Positions 48,692 through 58,178 of a DNA stretch of 64,000 bases are shown piece after piece (position 1 is the stretch's first letter; each line of letters starts with the position of its first letter). Below the pieces are notes generated by a model. The model saw only the letters and a program-made list of their open reading frames with translations, did not search any database and had not been told where the DNA came from. Source of the DNA: ZC4RG30 sp049841155 (GTDB lineage: Bacteria; Pseudomonadota; Gammaproteobacteria; Steroidobacterales; Steroidobacteraceae); contig JASGHI010000003.1 in the NCBI GenBank assembly GCA_049841155.1, positions 1,550,001 to 1,614,000 of the forward strand, in the 5' to 3' direction. Position numbers and translations under genes: made by a program.

Positions 48692-50146
48692 ATGATCAAA
48701 ACGCTCTGGAAAAAACTCTTTGGCGGCAGCAGCGCCCGACCGGCGCCGGCTCCGGCCGCCCCCTCCCCCACGGCAACTGCCACCGACACCCCCCTGCCCG
48801 AACCGCGTGAAGCCACGCCGGAAGCTGCCGGCGACGGGCCCACCTTCACCGGCTTCGATCTCGCGGCACCGGTGGCGCGCGGCATCTGGGATGCCGGCTT
48901 CGTGCGCTGCACGCCCATCCAGGCGCAGACCCTGCCCATCACGATGGCGGGCAAGGATGTGGCCGGCCAGGCGCAGACGGGCACCGGCAAGACCGCCGCC
49001 TTCCTGGTGTCGATGCTGAACACGCTGCTGGTGCGGCTGCCCCGCGAGCAGCGCCCACCCAACTCCATCCGCGGCATCGTCATCGCGCCCACGCGCGAGC
49101 TGGCGGTGCAGATCCACAGCGATGCGCTGGTGCTGGCCAAGCACACGGGCCTGAAACTCGCCTGCGTGTTCGGCGGCGTGGATTACGAAAAGCAGCGCCG
49201 CCAATTCGACCAGGGCGCCGACATCCTCATCGGCACGCCCGGCCGCATCATCGACTACTACAAGCAGGGCGTGTTCGACCTACGACACGTGCAGGTGTGC
49301 GTGCTCGACGAGGCCGACCGCATGTTCGACCTCGGCTTCATCGCCGACATCCGCTACCTGCTGCGCAAGATGCCGCCGCCGGACCAGCGGCAGTCGATGC
49401 TGTTCTCGGCCACGCTGTCGCAACGCGTGCTGGAGCTGGCCTACGAGCACATGAACAGCCCCGAGCTGGTGCGCATCGAACCCGACCGCATCACGGCCGA
49501 CAAGGTGCGCCAGCTCATCTACTTCCCGGCGATGGAAGAGAAGATCCCGCTGCTCATCGGCCTGCTGCGCCAGCACAATGCCGAGCGCACCATGGTGTTC
49601 GTGAACACGCGCCGCATGGCCGACCGCCTCGAAGAGGTGCTGCGCGCCAACGACATCAACGCCCAGGCGCTCTCCGGCGACGTGCCGCAGAACAAGCGCC
49701 TGCGGTACCTGAAGGATTTCCACAGCGGCGCGCTCGCGGTGCTGATTGCGACCGACGTGGCCTCGCGCGGCCTGCACATCCCCGATGTGAGCCATGTGTT
49801 CAACTACGACCTGCCGCAGGACCGCGCCGACTACGTGCACCGCATCGGCCGCACCGCGCGCGCTGGCGCCGAGGGCGATGCCATCAGCTTCGCCTGCGAG
49901 GACTACGCGGTGTGTCTGCCGGAGATCGAGGACTACATCGGTCACGAGATCCCGCGCGGCAGCATCACGCAGGAGCTGCTGGCGAAGAACCTGGTCTTCC
50001 CCCGCCACAAGCCGCGCGAGGATGCGCCACCGCGACGCGGCGGTGGTGGCGGTGGTGGCGGTGGTCGCGGCCGCAGTGGCGGCGGCGGCAGACCGGGCGG
50101 TGGTGGTTCGCGCCGCGGCCCACCGCGAGGCGGACCAAGGCGCTAG
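48692..50146 (+). CDS. rhlB: DEAD-box RNA helicase RhlB-like
   Basis: 484 aa from ATG 48692 with GGAAG. Motifs: Q motif TPIQAQTLP, I AQTGTGKT, Ia PTRELA, II DEAD, III SAT, VI HRIGRTARAG. The N-terminal ~50 residues are Ala/Pro/Thr-rich, and the C-terminus is a Gly/Arg-rich tail with a run of nine Gly. Its divergence from trxA-rho matches the E. coli rhlB locus; RhlB assists the RNA degradosome. The assignment to RhlB rather than another DEAD protein rests partly on this synteny. Confidence 0.9.
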   Translation: MIKTLWKKLFGGSSARPAPAPAAPSPTATATDTPLPEPREATPEAAGDGPTFTGFDLAAPVARGIWDAGFVRCTPIQAQTLPITMAGKDVAGQAQTGTGKTAAFLVSMLNTLLVRLPREQRPPNSIRGIVIAPTRELAVQIHSDALVLAKHTGLKLACVFGGVDYEKQRRQFDQGADILIGTPGRIIDYYKQGVFDLRHVQVCVLDEADRMFDLGFIADIRYLLRKMPPPDQRQSMLFSATLSQRVLELAYEHMNSPELVRIEPDRITADKVRQLIYFPAMEEKIPLLIGLLRQHNAERTMVFVNTRRMADRLEEVLRANDINAQALSGDVPQNKRLRYLKDFHSGALAVLIATDVASRGLHIPDVSHVFNYDLPQDRADYVHRIGRTARAGAEGDAISFACEDYAVCLPEIEDYIGHEIPRGSITQELLAKNLVFPRHKPREDAPPRRGGGGGGGGGRGRSGGGGRPGGGGSRRGPPRGGPRR

Positions 50147-50237
50147 CCGACGGGCTGACCCGCAACACGCGATATCTGCCGAATCGAGCGCAAATCCGGG
50201 TGGCGGGAGAGGTTTCTCGGTGGCAATCTGCCTCTCG

Positions 50238-50481
50238 ATGAGCACGGGAACCAGCAACCTGATCCTTGAACATCTCCGGGCCATAGGCGGCGATGTGGCT
50301 AACCTCCGCGAGGATGGCCGGGAGATCAGGACAAGCGTCACTTCCATGGAAGGCACCGCGGCCGGCATCAAGCGCGACATGGCCGACATCTACGGCGAAG
50401 TCGTTGCGCTCCATGCGAGCTTCGATCGGCTTTCGAACTCGATTCGAGCAAATCGAGAAGCGCCTGGAACTGGCCGGTTAG
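50238..50481 (+). pseudogene. Frameshifted small coiled-coil protein gene
   Basis: From ATG 50238 the frame encodes NLILEHLRAIGGDVANLRED and then GIKRDMADIYGEVVAL and ASFDRLSN; the expected ending FEQIEKRLELAG-stop lies in the +1 frame to 50481. One inserted base near 50430-50445, within the repeat TCGATTCGA, would explain this. Intact it would be about 80 aa of heptad-like helix, similar to small SlyX-like proteins common in proteobacteria. It fills much of the 418-bp gap after rhlB. A sequencing error or very recent mutation is possible. Confidence 0.7.
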
Positions 50482-50564
50482 CACGTACCGGGCGCAAGTT
50501 CACGCGATCTGCGCCGCCGCAGCCGCATGCCGGTGGCCCATCCGCGGCTCGTACGGCGGGAGCC

Positions 50565-50790
50565 TTACTCCAGCAGCAGGTTGCGGAACGGCTTGCGCTG
50601 CTTGAAACGATAAGCGCGGTAATCCCGCTGGTCCGTCGAAAGGATGCGGCCGTCGCCACGCTGTTCGGCCAGCAACATCAGTGACGCGTCGGCCAGGTCC
50701 ATGGGCAGGTCGGCGTATTTCTTCATCAGCGCGCGCAGCCGCGGCAGGTCGCCCGCTGCGAAAGCGTGGCGGGCGGCGCCCGGCGCCGCA
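50565..50790 (-). pseudogene. C-terminal fragment of a PIN-domain (VapC-like) protein
   Basis: The minus frame reads ALMKKYADLPMDLADASLML, LAEQRGDGRILSTDQRDY and RFKQRKPFRNLLLE, the second half of a PIN ribonuclease with two of the acidic metal ligands (MDLAD, STD). The N-terminal half with the first catalytic Asp is missing, because the frame runs into the downstream end of the nucleotidase gene. No antitoxin gene is adjacent. Probably a dead toxin remnant. Confidence 0.7.
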
Positions 50791-50791
50791 C

Positions 50792-51457
50792 TCAGGCGAT
50801 CTGCGCCACGGCCGCTACGTGCGCGAATCCCTCCGGCGGTTCGCGCGGCGGACGGCTGGAGTCCGGATGCGTCACCGCGATCACCGTATCGATGCCGGCA
50901 TCGCGCGCTGCGGCCAGCACTGACGGATTGTCGTCGATGAACGCGGCGCGCGCCGGGTCGAACGGCTCCACCCGGCGGAAGCGCTGCCAGAATTCCGGAT
51001 GCTCCTTCGGCACGCCGAAGGGATTGGAGCTGTACATGGCGTCGAGGAAGGGCGCGATGCCCACTTTGCGGTCCTTGATGCGCAGCGTCTCCGGGTGCGA
51101 GTTCGTCACCAGCACCAGGCGCCGTCCCGCAGCACGCTGGCGCCGGAGGAAATCCTGCGCGCCCGGCAGCCAGGCGATGCGCTCGTCGTGCCGCGACTTG
51201 ATCGCCGACAGGTCCAGCTCCAGCGCGCGCGACCAGTAATCGAGGCAATACCAGTCCAGCGTGCCCTCGGCCGAGCGCAGCCGCGGCCGGATGTGCCGCT
51301 CCAGCGCCTCGGCCGCAGACAGTCCGCGCGGCCGGCCGTAGTACTCCGGCACCACCTGCAGCCAGAAATGCGTGTCGAAGGCGAGGTCGAGCAGCGTGCC
51401 ATCCAGGTCCAGCAGCAGCGTGTCGATGTGGGCGGGAAGGCTCAGGACAGGGTTCAT
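50792..51457 (-). CDS. yrfG: HAD-superfamily nucleotidase, YrfG-like
   Basis: 221 aa. HAD motifs: I LLLDLDGTLLDL (Asp nucleophile), II LVTNSHP, III around RIKDRKVG, IV AAFIDDNPSVL. The arrangement with THFWLQVVPEYYGRPRGLS resembles E. coli YrfG, a GMP/IMP 5'-nucleotidase. Cytoplasmic. Divergent from the PHP gene by 23 bp. Confidence 0.87.
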   Translation of the reverse strand: MNPVLSLPAHIDTLLLDLDGTLLDLAFDTHFWLQVVPEYYGRPRGLSAAEALERHIRPRLRSAEGTLDWYCLDYWSRALELDLSAIKSRHDERIAWLPGAQDFLRRQRAAGRRLVLVTNSHPETLRIKDRKVGIAPFLDAMYSSNPFGVPKEHPEFWQRFRRVEPFDPARAAFIDDNPSVLAAARDAGIDTVIAVTHPDSSRPPREPPEGFAHVAAVAQIA

Positions 51458-51480
51458 GTGCCGCGTATCATAGCGGGCCC

Positions 51481-52326
51481 ATGCCAGCGCTCATCGACCT
51501 GCACACCCACAGCCACTGCTCCGACGGCACACTCTCGCCCGCGGCGCTGGTGGCCGCGGCCGCCGCGCGCGGCGTGCAGGTGCTGGCGCTCACCGACCAT
51601 GATTCCACCGCCGGCCTCGCCGAGGCGCGGACGGCCTGCCATGCCGCCGGTATCGCCTTCGTCACGGGGGTGGAAATCACGGCGCTGTGGCGCGGCCAGG
51701 AGATCCACGTGGTGGGCCTGGGATTCGACCCTGGAGAGCCGCAGCTCGTAGCCCACCTGGCGCAGATAGTGGGCCAGCGCCGCGAGCGCATCACCGCCAT
51801 GGGCGAGAAACTGCGCCGCGTCCCGAAACTGGCCGCACTGGACCTTGCCGCGCAGGTGCTGCGCGAGGCGCCGGTACCCACGCGCACGCATCTGGCGCGG
51901 GCGCTGGTGGATGCTGGCCTAGCCGACACCCTGCAGGCCGCCTTCGACCGCTACCTCGGCCGCGGCGCCCGCGGCTACGTGCCCGCCGCATGGCCCGCCC
52001 TGGAACAGGCCGTGCAGGCCATCCGCAGCGCCGGCGGCCACGCCGTGCTCGCCCATCCACACCGCTACCGCCTTTCGGGCGGCGCGCTGCGCAACCTGTG
52101 CGCGGAATTCGCGGCCGCAGGCGGAGCGGCGCTGGAAGTGAGCCTTCCGGGCCTGGGGCCGAACGATGCCGACCGGCTCGCCCGGCTGGCGCGTGAACAC
52201 GCCCTCGCCGGCTCCGCAGGCTCGGACTTCCACGACCCGGGGCAGCCGTGGCGCCCGCTGGGTCGCTTCGCTAAGCTACCCGAGGGCGTGGAGCCCCTGC
52301 TGCCACGCCTTGCACTGGCCGCCTGA
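51481..52326 (+). CDS. PHP-domain phosphoesterase (RNase AM/YciV-like)
   Basis: 281 aa. PHP metal-binding motifs: IDLHTHSHCSDGTLSP, LALTDHDSTAGLAE, GVEITALW, AVLAHPHRYRLSG and AGSDFHDPG. This matches the YciV/TrpH family, which hydrolyses 3',5'-nucleoside bisphosphates and trims 5' ends of RNAs. Leads a run of plus-strand genes (DUF465, MscS, arfB, glpD) with close spacing. Confidence 0.9.
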   Translation: MPALIDLHTHSHCSDGTLSPAALVAAAAARGVQVLALTDHDSTAGLAEARTACHAAGIAFVTGVEITALWRGQEIHVVGLGFDPGEPQLVAHLAQIVGQRRERITAMGEKLRRVPKLAALDLAAQVLREAPVPTRTHLARALVDAGLADTLQAAFDRYLGRGARGYVPAAWPALEQAVQAIRSAGGHAVLAHPHRYRLSGGALRNLCAEFAAAGGAALEVSLPGLGPNDADRLARLAREHALAGSAGSDFHDPGQPWRPLGRFAKLPEGVEPLLPRLALAA

Positions 52327-52354
52327 GCTGCGCCACACCGGATCTGCACCAGGA

Positions 52355-52582
52355 ATGTCCCAGGACAACGAAGACAACGTCAACCGCGAGCTGTTCCGCA
52401 ACATCGAGAAGCTGCGGCAGCTGCGCATCGAACACCGCGACCTGGATCAGGTCATCGCGCGGCTGGCTCTGGACATGCACACCGACGAGGTGCAGATGCG
52501 GCGGCTCAAGAAGCGCAAACTCCTGCTGAAGGACCAGATCACCCGCCTCGAAAGCCAGGCCATCCCCGACCTCAATGCCTGA
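52355..52582 (+). CDS. YdcH-like DUF465 small protein
   Basis: 75 aa from ATG 52355. All helical: ELFRNIEKLRQLRIEHRDLD and DEVQMRRLKKRKLLLKDQIT are the hallmark of DUF465 (the YdcH group, two antiparallel helices). Function unknown. It overlaps the MscS gene by 8 bp. Confidence 0.85.
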   Translation: MSQDNEDNVNRELFRNIEKLRQLRIEHRDLDQVIARLALDMHTDEVQMRRLKKRKLLLKDQITRLESQAIPDLNA

Positions 52583-53879
52583 GAACGGACTGCAGCAACT
52601 GTTCGCGCAACTCGCCTCGCCGGCGGCGCTCACCCAGATCGTACTGATCACGGTGGCCGTGCTCGGCGCGCTGGCCGCGGGCCATTTCGCCCAGGTCCGC
52701 TTCGCACGCAGCGCTCTCGCCCGCGAGCACGGCTGGGAGAGCCGGGTCACCGGCGGCGTGGTCGTGGTCATGACGGCCTTCGCCGCAACCTTCCTGCTGC
52801 TGATCGCCCGCGCACTGCTGGGCTTCACGCAGTTTGCCCCGAAGCTGATCGACATCGCGCTGCAACTGGCGGCCGCGCTGCTGCTGGTGCGCCTCGGCGT
52901 GTACCTGCTGCGCCTGGCGCTGGGACCGGCGAGCTGGGTGGCGCGCTGGGAGGGCCGGCTCGCGACGCTGCTGTGGGTGCTGCTGTCGTTCACGCTGCTG
53001 GGCTGGTTCAACTTCGTCGAAGACACCCTCGACTCCATCGACCTCTCCCCCGGCAAGACCCACTTCACCATCTGGGCGCTGATCAAGGGCGTGGTCGTGG
53101 TCACGCTGTTCATGGTGGTGGCGAGCCTGGTGTCGCGCACTGTCGAGACCCGGGTGATGAAGATGGACGGCCTGGCGCTGTCCACCCGCATCGGCATCAG
53201 CAAGTTCACCTACTTCACGCTGCTGGCCCTGGGCGTGCTGATGGGCATCAATGCCGCCGGCGTCGACCTCACGGCGCTGACGGTGCTTACCGGCGCCGTG
53301 GGCATCGGCCTCGGCTTCGGCCTGCAGGCCATCGCCAGCAACTTCGTCAGCGGCTTCGTGCTGCTGATGGACAAATCCATCAAGCCCGGCGACGTGATCA
53401 GCTTCACCGGCGTGACCGGCACCAGCACCGAGAATTTCGGCTGGGTGCAGGAGCTGCGCGGCCGCTATGTGGTGGTGCGCGACCGCGACGGCGTCGAGAC
53501 GCTGGTGCCCAACCAGAACATGATCACCAGCCCGATGATCAACTGGAGCTATTCGGATCCCAAGGTGCGCCTGAAACTGCCGGTGCGCATCAGTTACCAG
53601 GACGATCCGGAGGAAGCCCTCGAGCTGCTGATGCTCGCGGCACGCGGACAGAAGCGCGTGCTGGCCGAACCCGCGCCGGCCTCGCGGCTGATGCAGTTCG
53701 GCGATCACGGCATCGACCTGGAACTGCGTTTCTGGATCGCCGATCCGCAGGAAGGCGTGAACAATGTGCGCTCGGAGGTTAACCGCGCCATATGGCGGCT
53801 GTTCCGCGAGCGCGGCATCACCATTCCCGTGGCACAGCGCGACATCCGCATCGTGAAAGGCCGCGGCGGCGATCCATGA
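52575..53879 (+). CDS. Small-conductance mechanosensitive channel (MscS family)
   Basis: 434 aa. Several N-terminal spans (about 15-190), then the pore helix with GAVGIGLGFGLQAIASNFVS (about 235-255) and the cytosolic beta domain DKSIKPGDVISFTGVTG. Longer than E. coli MscS (286), with extra N-terminal helices. It opens under membrane tension to release osmolytes. Overlaps DUF465 (8 bp) and arfB (4 bp). Confidence 0.92.
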   Translation: MPENGLQQLFAQLASPAALTQIVLITVAVLGALAAGHFAQVRFARSALAREHGWESRVTGGVVVVMTAFAATFLLLIARALLGFTQFAPKLIDIALQLAAALLLVRLGVYLLRLALGPASWVARWEGRLATLLWVLLSFTLLGWFNFVEDTLDSIDLSPGKTHFTIWALIKGVVVVTLFMVVASLVSRTVETRVMKMDGLALSTRIGISKFTYFTLLALGVLMGINAAGVDLTALTVLTGAVGIGLGFGLQAIASNFVSGFVLLMDKSIKPGDVISFTGVTGTSTENFGWVQELRGRYVVVRDRDGVETLVPNQNMITSPMINWSYSDPKVRLKLPVRISYQDDPEEALELLMLAARGQKRVLAEPAPASRLMQFGDHGIDLELRFWIADPQEGVNNVRSEVNRAIWRLFRERGITIPVAQRDIRIVKGRGGDP

Positions 53880-54280
53880 GCCGCGAACCGGACGCGGGTG
53901 ATTACACCATCAGCTTCGTCCGCGCCGCCGGCCCCGGCGGCCAGAACGTAAACAAGGTGGCCACCGCAGCCCAGCTGCGCTTCTTCATCGATCGCAGCCG
54001 TGCGCTGGACGAGGGCGCCAAGCAGCGCCTGCGCCGCCTCGCCGGCCGCCGCCTCACCGAAGCCGGCGACCTTCTCATCATCGCGCGCAACCACCGCACC
54101 CAGGAGGGCAACCGCCGCGAGGCACTGGCGCGCCTCGCCGCACTGCTGGAGCAGGCCGGCAAGGCGCCCAAGCCGCGCCGCGCCACCCGGCCCACCCGCG
54201 CATCGCGCGAACGGCGGCTGGAACACAAGCGGCTCGACAGCCGCGTCAAACGCCTGCGCGGCAAAGTCCGCGATGACTGA
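53876..54280 (+). CDS. arfB: Peptidyl-tRNA hydrolase ArfB (ribosome rescue)
   Basis: 134 aa, ATGA overlap with MscS. Catalytic loop RAAGPGGQNVNKVAT contains the universal GGQ; the C-terminus is a basic helical tail (SRERRLEHKRLDSRVKRLRG) that enters the mRNA channel of stalled ribosomes. Releases nascent chains when no stop codon is present. Overlaps glpD by 8 bp. Confidence 0.95.
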   Translation: MSREPDAGDYTISFVRAAGPGGQNVNKVATAAQLRFFIDRSRALDEGAKQRLRRLAGRRLTEAGDLLIIARNHRTQEGNRREALARLAALLEQAGKAPKPRRATRPTRASRERRLEHKRLDSRVKRLRGKVRDD

Positions 54281-55790
54281 ACCCGCCTCGCAGGACTTCG
54301 ACCTGCTGGTGATCGGCGGCGGCATCAACGGCGCCGGCATCGCGCGCGACGCGGCCGGCCGCGGCCTGGCCGTCTGCCTCGTCGAGCAGGACGATCTGGC
54401 CGCGCACACCTCCTCGGCCAGCACCAAGCTCATCCACGGCGGGCTGCGCTACCTCGAGCAGGGCGAGCTGCGCCTGGTGCGCGAAGCGCTGTCGGAGCGC
54501 GAACGGCTGCTCGCCATCGCCCCGCACATCATCCGGCCGCTGCGCTTCGTGCTGCCCTACGTCGATGGCCTGCGCCCGCGCTGGCTGCTGCGGCTGGGCC
54601 TGTTCGTGTACGACCATGCGGGCGGGCGCGAGAGGCTCGCCGCCTCCGAATCCCTCGATCTGGCCGGCACGGCCGAAGGCGCGCCGCTGCGCCCCGGCAT
54701 GCAGAGCGGCTTTGCCTACTCCGACTGCTGGGTCGAAGACAGCCGGCTGGTGGTGCTCAATGCGCGCGATGCCTGCGACCGCGGCGCCTGCGTGCTGCTG
54801 CGCACGCAGGTGGAAACCGCGCAGCCCGAAGGCAATGGCTGGACCGTGACGTGCCGGAGGCGCGATGGCGGGCAGCCGCTGCGCCTGCGCGCCCGGGCCC
54901 TGGTCAATGCCGCCGGCGCCTGGGTGAATGAAGTCCTCCGGCAGCGCCTCGGCATCGAGCCGCGGCAGCACCTGCGCCTGGTGCAGGGCAGCCATCTCGT
55001 GCTGCCGCGTCTCTACCACGGCGATCACGCCTACCTGTTGCAGAGCCCGGACCGGCGCGTGGTCTTCGCCATTCCCTACGAGCGGCAGTACACGCTGATC
55101 GGCACCACCGACCAGCCTTTCACCGGTGATCCGGCGCGGGTGACGATCACCCCCGGCGAACGCGAGTACCTGCTCGGCTGCGTCGAGCGGTTCTTCCGCA
55201 TGCCGGTCTCCTCCCGCGACATCCGCTGGGCCTATTCCGGCGTGCGGCCGCTGTTCGACGACGGCAGCGAAGCCAGCGCGCAGAGCGTGTCCCGCGACTA
55301 TCACCTGGAACTGCAGCGCACTGCCGGCGGCGCGCCGGTGCTGTCCGTGTACGGCGGCAAGATCACCACTTACCGGCGGCTCGCCGAGGCCGCGCTCGGC
55401 CTGCTGCGCGGTGCCATGCCGGACATCCGCGACATGCCCTGGACGGACCAGGAACCCCTGCCGGGCGGCGACCTGCCTGGCGCGGATCTGGCCCTGTTCA
55501 CGGCCGCGTGCCGCGAACGCTATCCGCAGCTGCCCGCGCCGCGGATACAGAGGCTGGCCCATCTCTACGGCACGCGGATCACCGAACTGCTGGGCAATGC
55601 CCGCACCGTGGGCGAACTGGGGCCGGCCTTCGGCGATGATCTGACGCTGGCCGAAGTGCGCTACCTCGTGCGCGAGGAGTGGGCCCGTTCGGCCGATGAC
55701 ATCCTCTGGCGCCGCACGCGCGCCGGCATCGGGCTCGGCGACTCAGCCGTGCACGACCTGCAGCACGCTGTGGCGGATCTGCTCCGATAG
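54273..55790 (+). CDS. glpD: Aerobic glycerol-3-phosphate dehydrogenase
   Basis: 505 aa. FAD-binding start LLVIGGGINGAGIARDAAGRG, then STKLIHGGLRYLE, AGAWVNEVLRQ, IPYERQYTLIGTTDQPF and VYGGKITTYRRLAEAAL, all typical of GlpD. Membrane-bound flavoenzyme oxidising glycerol-3-phosphate to DHAP. Its last 48 bp overlap the 3' end of plsB on the other strand; the two enzymes compete for the same substrate. Confidence 0.97.
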   Translation: MTEPASQDFDLLVIGGGINGAGIARDAAGRGLAVCLVEQDDLAAHTSSASTKLIHGGLRYLEQGELRLVREALSERERLLAIAPHIIRPLRFVLPYVDGLRPRWLLRLGLFVYDHAGGRERLAASESLDLAGTAEGAPLRPGMQSGFAYSDCWVEDSRLVVLNARDACDRGACVLLRTQVETAQPEGNGWTVTCRRRDGGQPLRLRARALVNAAGAWVNEVLRQRLGIEPRQHLRLVQGSHLVLPRLYHGDHAYLLQSPDRRVVFAIPYERQYTLIGTTDQPFTGDPARVTITPGEREYLLGCVERFFRMPVSSRDIRWAYSGVRPLFDDGSEASAQSVSRDYHLELQRTAGGAPVLSVYGGKITTYRRLAEAALGLLRGAMPDIRDMPWTDQEPLPGGDLPGADLALFTAACRERYPQLPAPRIQRLAHLYGTRITELLGNARTVGELGPAFGDDLTLAEVRYLVREEWARSADDILWRRTRAGIGLGDSAVHDLQHAVADLLR

Positions 55791-58166
55791 CACCAGCTGC
55801 GCGTCGCTCGCGATGCGCTCCAGCACGTCGTCGAACATCAGCCGGCCCTCGCCGTCGGCGCGGATCACGCCGCGCCGGCGCAGCAGCCCCAGATAGCCGT
55901 CGAACAGCGCCCGGTCATGGAACTCGGGCGAATGAAACCCGTACAGCGTCAGCATGCGCTCGGCCATCTGCTGGCAGCGCTTGCCCAGTTCGGCCTGGGT
56001 GAGCACACCGCTGCCGGCCTGCCGCAGCAGTTCGATGGCGAGGTAGTAGCGCTCGATGGTCTGCAGCGTGGGCTGCGCCAGCAGCGACAGCTGCATGGCT
56101 TCGGCCGTCGCCGGATGTGCGGCGCGCCAGCGGCGCGACTCGTCCACGCGCAGCACGCCCGTGGCATCCAGCGCCGCGAGGTATTGCGCCACGACCTGTT
56201 CCACGTCGGACTCCTCCCAGCGCAGGAACAGCTCCGAGGCGATGTAGGGATAGATGCGCCAGGCCAGGCGCTGCAGATCGCCCTCCTCGAGCGCCTCGTT
56301 GGAGAGGAAGCAGCAGGCCAGCAGCGAGGGGATGGCCAGCAGATGCAGCACATTGTTGCGGTAGTACGCCATCGACGCCGCGTGCCGCGGCGCCACGCCC
56401 ACCATGCCCCCTGCGCGGCGTTCGACGATCTGCAGCTTCTCGCCGGCGCCCAGGATCTCCAGCGGCGACAGGGGGGTGACGGTCATGCGCTCGGAATACG
56501 GCGCCTGGCGCAGCAGCCGCAGGCAGAAATCCAGCTGCCGCAGCAGGTCCGCCTCCAGCATCACCTGCCGCGGCGTCGCCAGCAGCACCAGCGCCAGCAG
56601 GTTCACCGGCGTCATCACGGCCGCGGAATTGATGTGGCGCATGATGCGCGGCGCCAGCTCGTCGACGGCGCGCTTCACATCGGCGGCGCGCACCTCCTGG
56701 CCGATCTGGCTGCGCCAGTCGCTCTCGGTGGCATCCAGCAGCTGCGTCAGGGGAATCGGTTCGCCGATGTTCACATGCACGCGGCCGAAATTCTCGCGCA
56801 GGCGCTTCAGCGACTTGAGGAAGCCGCCCAGCGTCTCCTTTTCCTTCGGCTGGCCCGAGAGCTCGCCGACGTAGCTGTCGACCTCCATGATGCGCTCATA
56901 CCCCAGATAGACCGGCACGAACACCACCGGGCGCCGCGGCTGGCGCAGATAGCTGCGCAGCGTCATCGACAGCATGCCGGTCTTGGGCGCGAGCAGCCGG
57001 CCGGTGCGGCTGCGGCCGCCCTCGATGAAGTACTGGATCGGATGGCCGCGCGCCATGATGGCGCCGAGGTAGTTCATGAACACCGCGGTGTACAGCGGGC
57101 TGCCGCGGAAGCTGCGGCGCATGAAAATGGCGCCGCCCTTGCGCAGCAGCGGACCGATCAGCGGCAAGTTCAGGTTGATGCCGGCCGCGATGTGCGGCAC
57201 GGCGAAGCCGCGGGTGTACACCGCATAGGGAGTCAGCACATCATCCATGGTGCTGCGATGGCAGGGGACGTAGACCAGCTCGTTGCCGGCCGCGACGGCG
57301 CCCAGCGTCTCGGTGTGCTGCACCTCCACGCCATCGAAAATGCGTGTCCACAGCCATTTGAGCACCCGCTCCATGAGCTGCACGAAGCGCGGCGAATAAT
57401 CGGCGGCGATTTCCTCGAAGATGGCCTGCGCCTCCTCCAGCGCCTTGCGCCGCGCAATGCCGCGTTCGCGCGCCTGCTGCGCCACCAGTGCGCGCACCGG
57501 GCGGGCGCGCAGCACCTGCGCCATCAACGTGCGCCGGTGCGAGAGATCCGGGCCGATGTAGGCGGTGCGCGCCGCAGCCAGCTGCGCCAGCAGCTGCCGC
57601 GAAATGCGCCGCGCCGCAATGCCGGCCGGCACATCGTCGGCGAGCAGCTGCCGCAACGACACCCCGCCGCCGAACTCCACCAGCGTGTTGCGGCCATTGA
57701 GCAGCACCGTGGCAAGCCGCCGGATGCGGCTCGCCAGGCCCCAGTCCTCCGACACCAGCAGCCGCAGCCAGGAGCCGGATTCACGCTGCGGCGCACGCCC
57801 CCAGTACACCGACACCGGCACCAGCAATACATCGAAGGCCGCATCGCGCCGCACGGCTTCGATCAGCGATGTCAGCGCGGCGGGCGCTCGCCGGTCCATG
57901 CGCCCGCGCCAGAAGCCCGTCTTGCGCGCCAGCGGCAGCAGCGCCCGGTCGGCGACCCGCACGCCGGAGGCCAGCAGGCGGCGGCGCGGCCGCGGCAGGC
58001 GCGCCCGTGCGCAGGCCCGCTGCAGCACCAGTTCGTCGAGCGCGCTTTCGCGCGCGAGCACGTAGCACACCGGCAGCGTGCCGGCCTCGAACTGGCGGGC
58101 CACGTCGGGCGGGCGCAGGTTGAAGCGCACCCACGGCATCAACAACCTGCCGATGAAGCGATCCAA
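55743..58166 (-). CDS. plsB: Glycerol-3-phosphate 1-O-acyltransferase
   Basis: 807 aa with a rare TTG start behind GGGAG. Acyltransferase motifs: I HRSTMDD (HX4D), II GAIFMRRSF, III YFIEGGRSRTGR, IV VPVYLGYERIME. It makes lysophosphatidate from glycerol-3-phosphate and acyl donors at the inner membrane. Convergent overlap with glpD, and 12 bp after the YqiA-like gene, at the end of the minus-strand run that begins with the L,D-transpeptidase. Confidence 0.96.
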   Translation of the reverse strand: MDRFIGRLLMPWVRFNLRPPDVARQFEAGTLPVCYVLARESALDELVLQRACARARLPRPRRRLLASGVRVADRALLPLARKTGFWRGRMDRRAPAALTSLIEAVRRDAAFDVLLVPVSVYWGRAPQRESGSWLRLLVSEDWGLASRIRRLATVLLNGRNTLVEFGGGVSLRQLLADDVPAGIAARRISRQLLAQLAAARTAYIGPDLSHRRTLMAQVLRARPVRALVAQQARERGIARRKALEEAQAIFEEIAADYSPRFVQLMERVLKWLWTRIFDGVEVQHTETLGAVAAGNELVYVPCHRSTMDDVLTPYAVYTRGFAVPHIAAGINLNLPLIGPLLRKGGAIFMRRSFRGSPLYTAVFMNYLGAIMARGHPIQYFIEGGRSRTGRLLAPKTGMLSMTLRSYLRQPRRPVVFVPVYLGYERIMEVDSYVGELSGQPKEKETLGGFLKSLKRLRENFGRVHVNIGEPIPLTQLLDATESDWRSQIGQEVRAADVKRAVDELAPRIMRHINSAAVMTPVNLLALVLLATPRQVMLEADLLRQLDFCLRLLRQAPYSERMTVTPLSPLEILGAGEKLQIVERRAGGMVGVAPRHAASMAYYRNNVLHLLAIPSLLACCFLSNEALEEGDLQRLAWRIYPYIASELFLRWEESDVEQVVAQYLAALDATGVLRVDESRRWRAAHPATAEAMQLSLLAQPTLQTIERYYLAIELLRQAGSGVLTQAELGKRCQQMAERMLTLYGFHSPEFHDRALFDGYLGLLRRRGVIRADGEGRLMFDDVLERIASDAQLVLSEQIRHSVLQVVHG

Positions 58167-58178
58167 GGCTGCGGCTCC

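Noticed and set aside
50041..50110. Short GGC/GGT-rich tract that looks like a repeat array
   Set aside because: It is in-frame coding for the Gly/Arg tail of RhlB, not an independent repeat or CRISPR.
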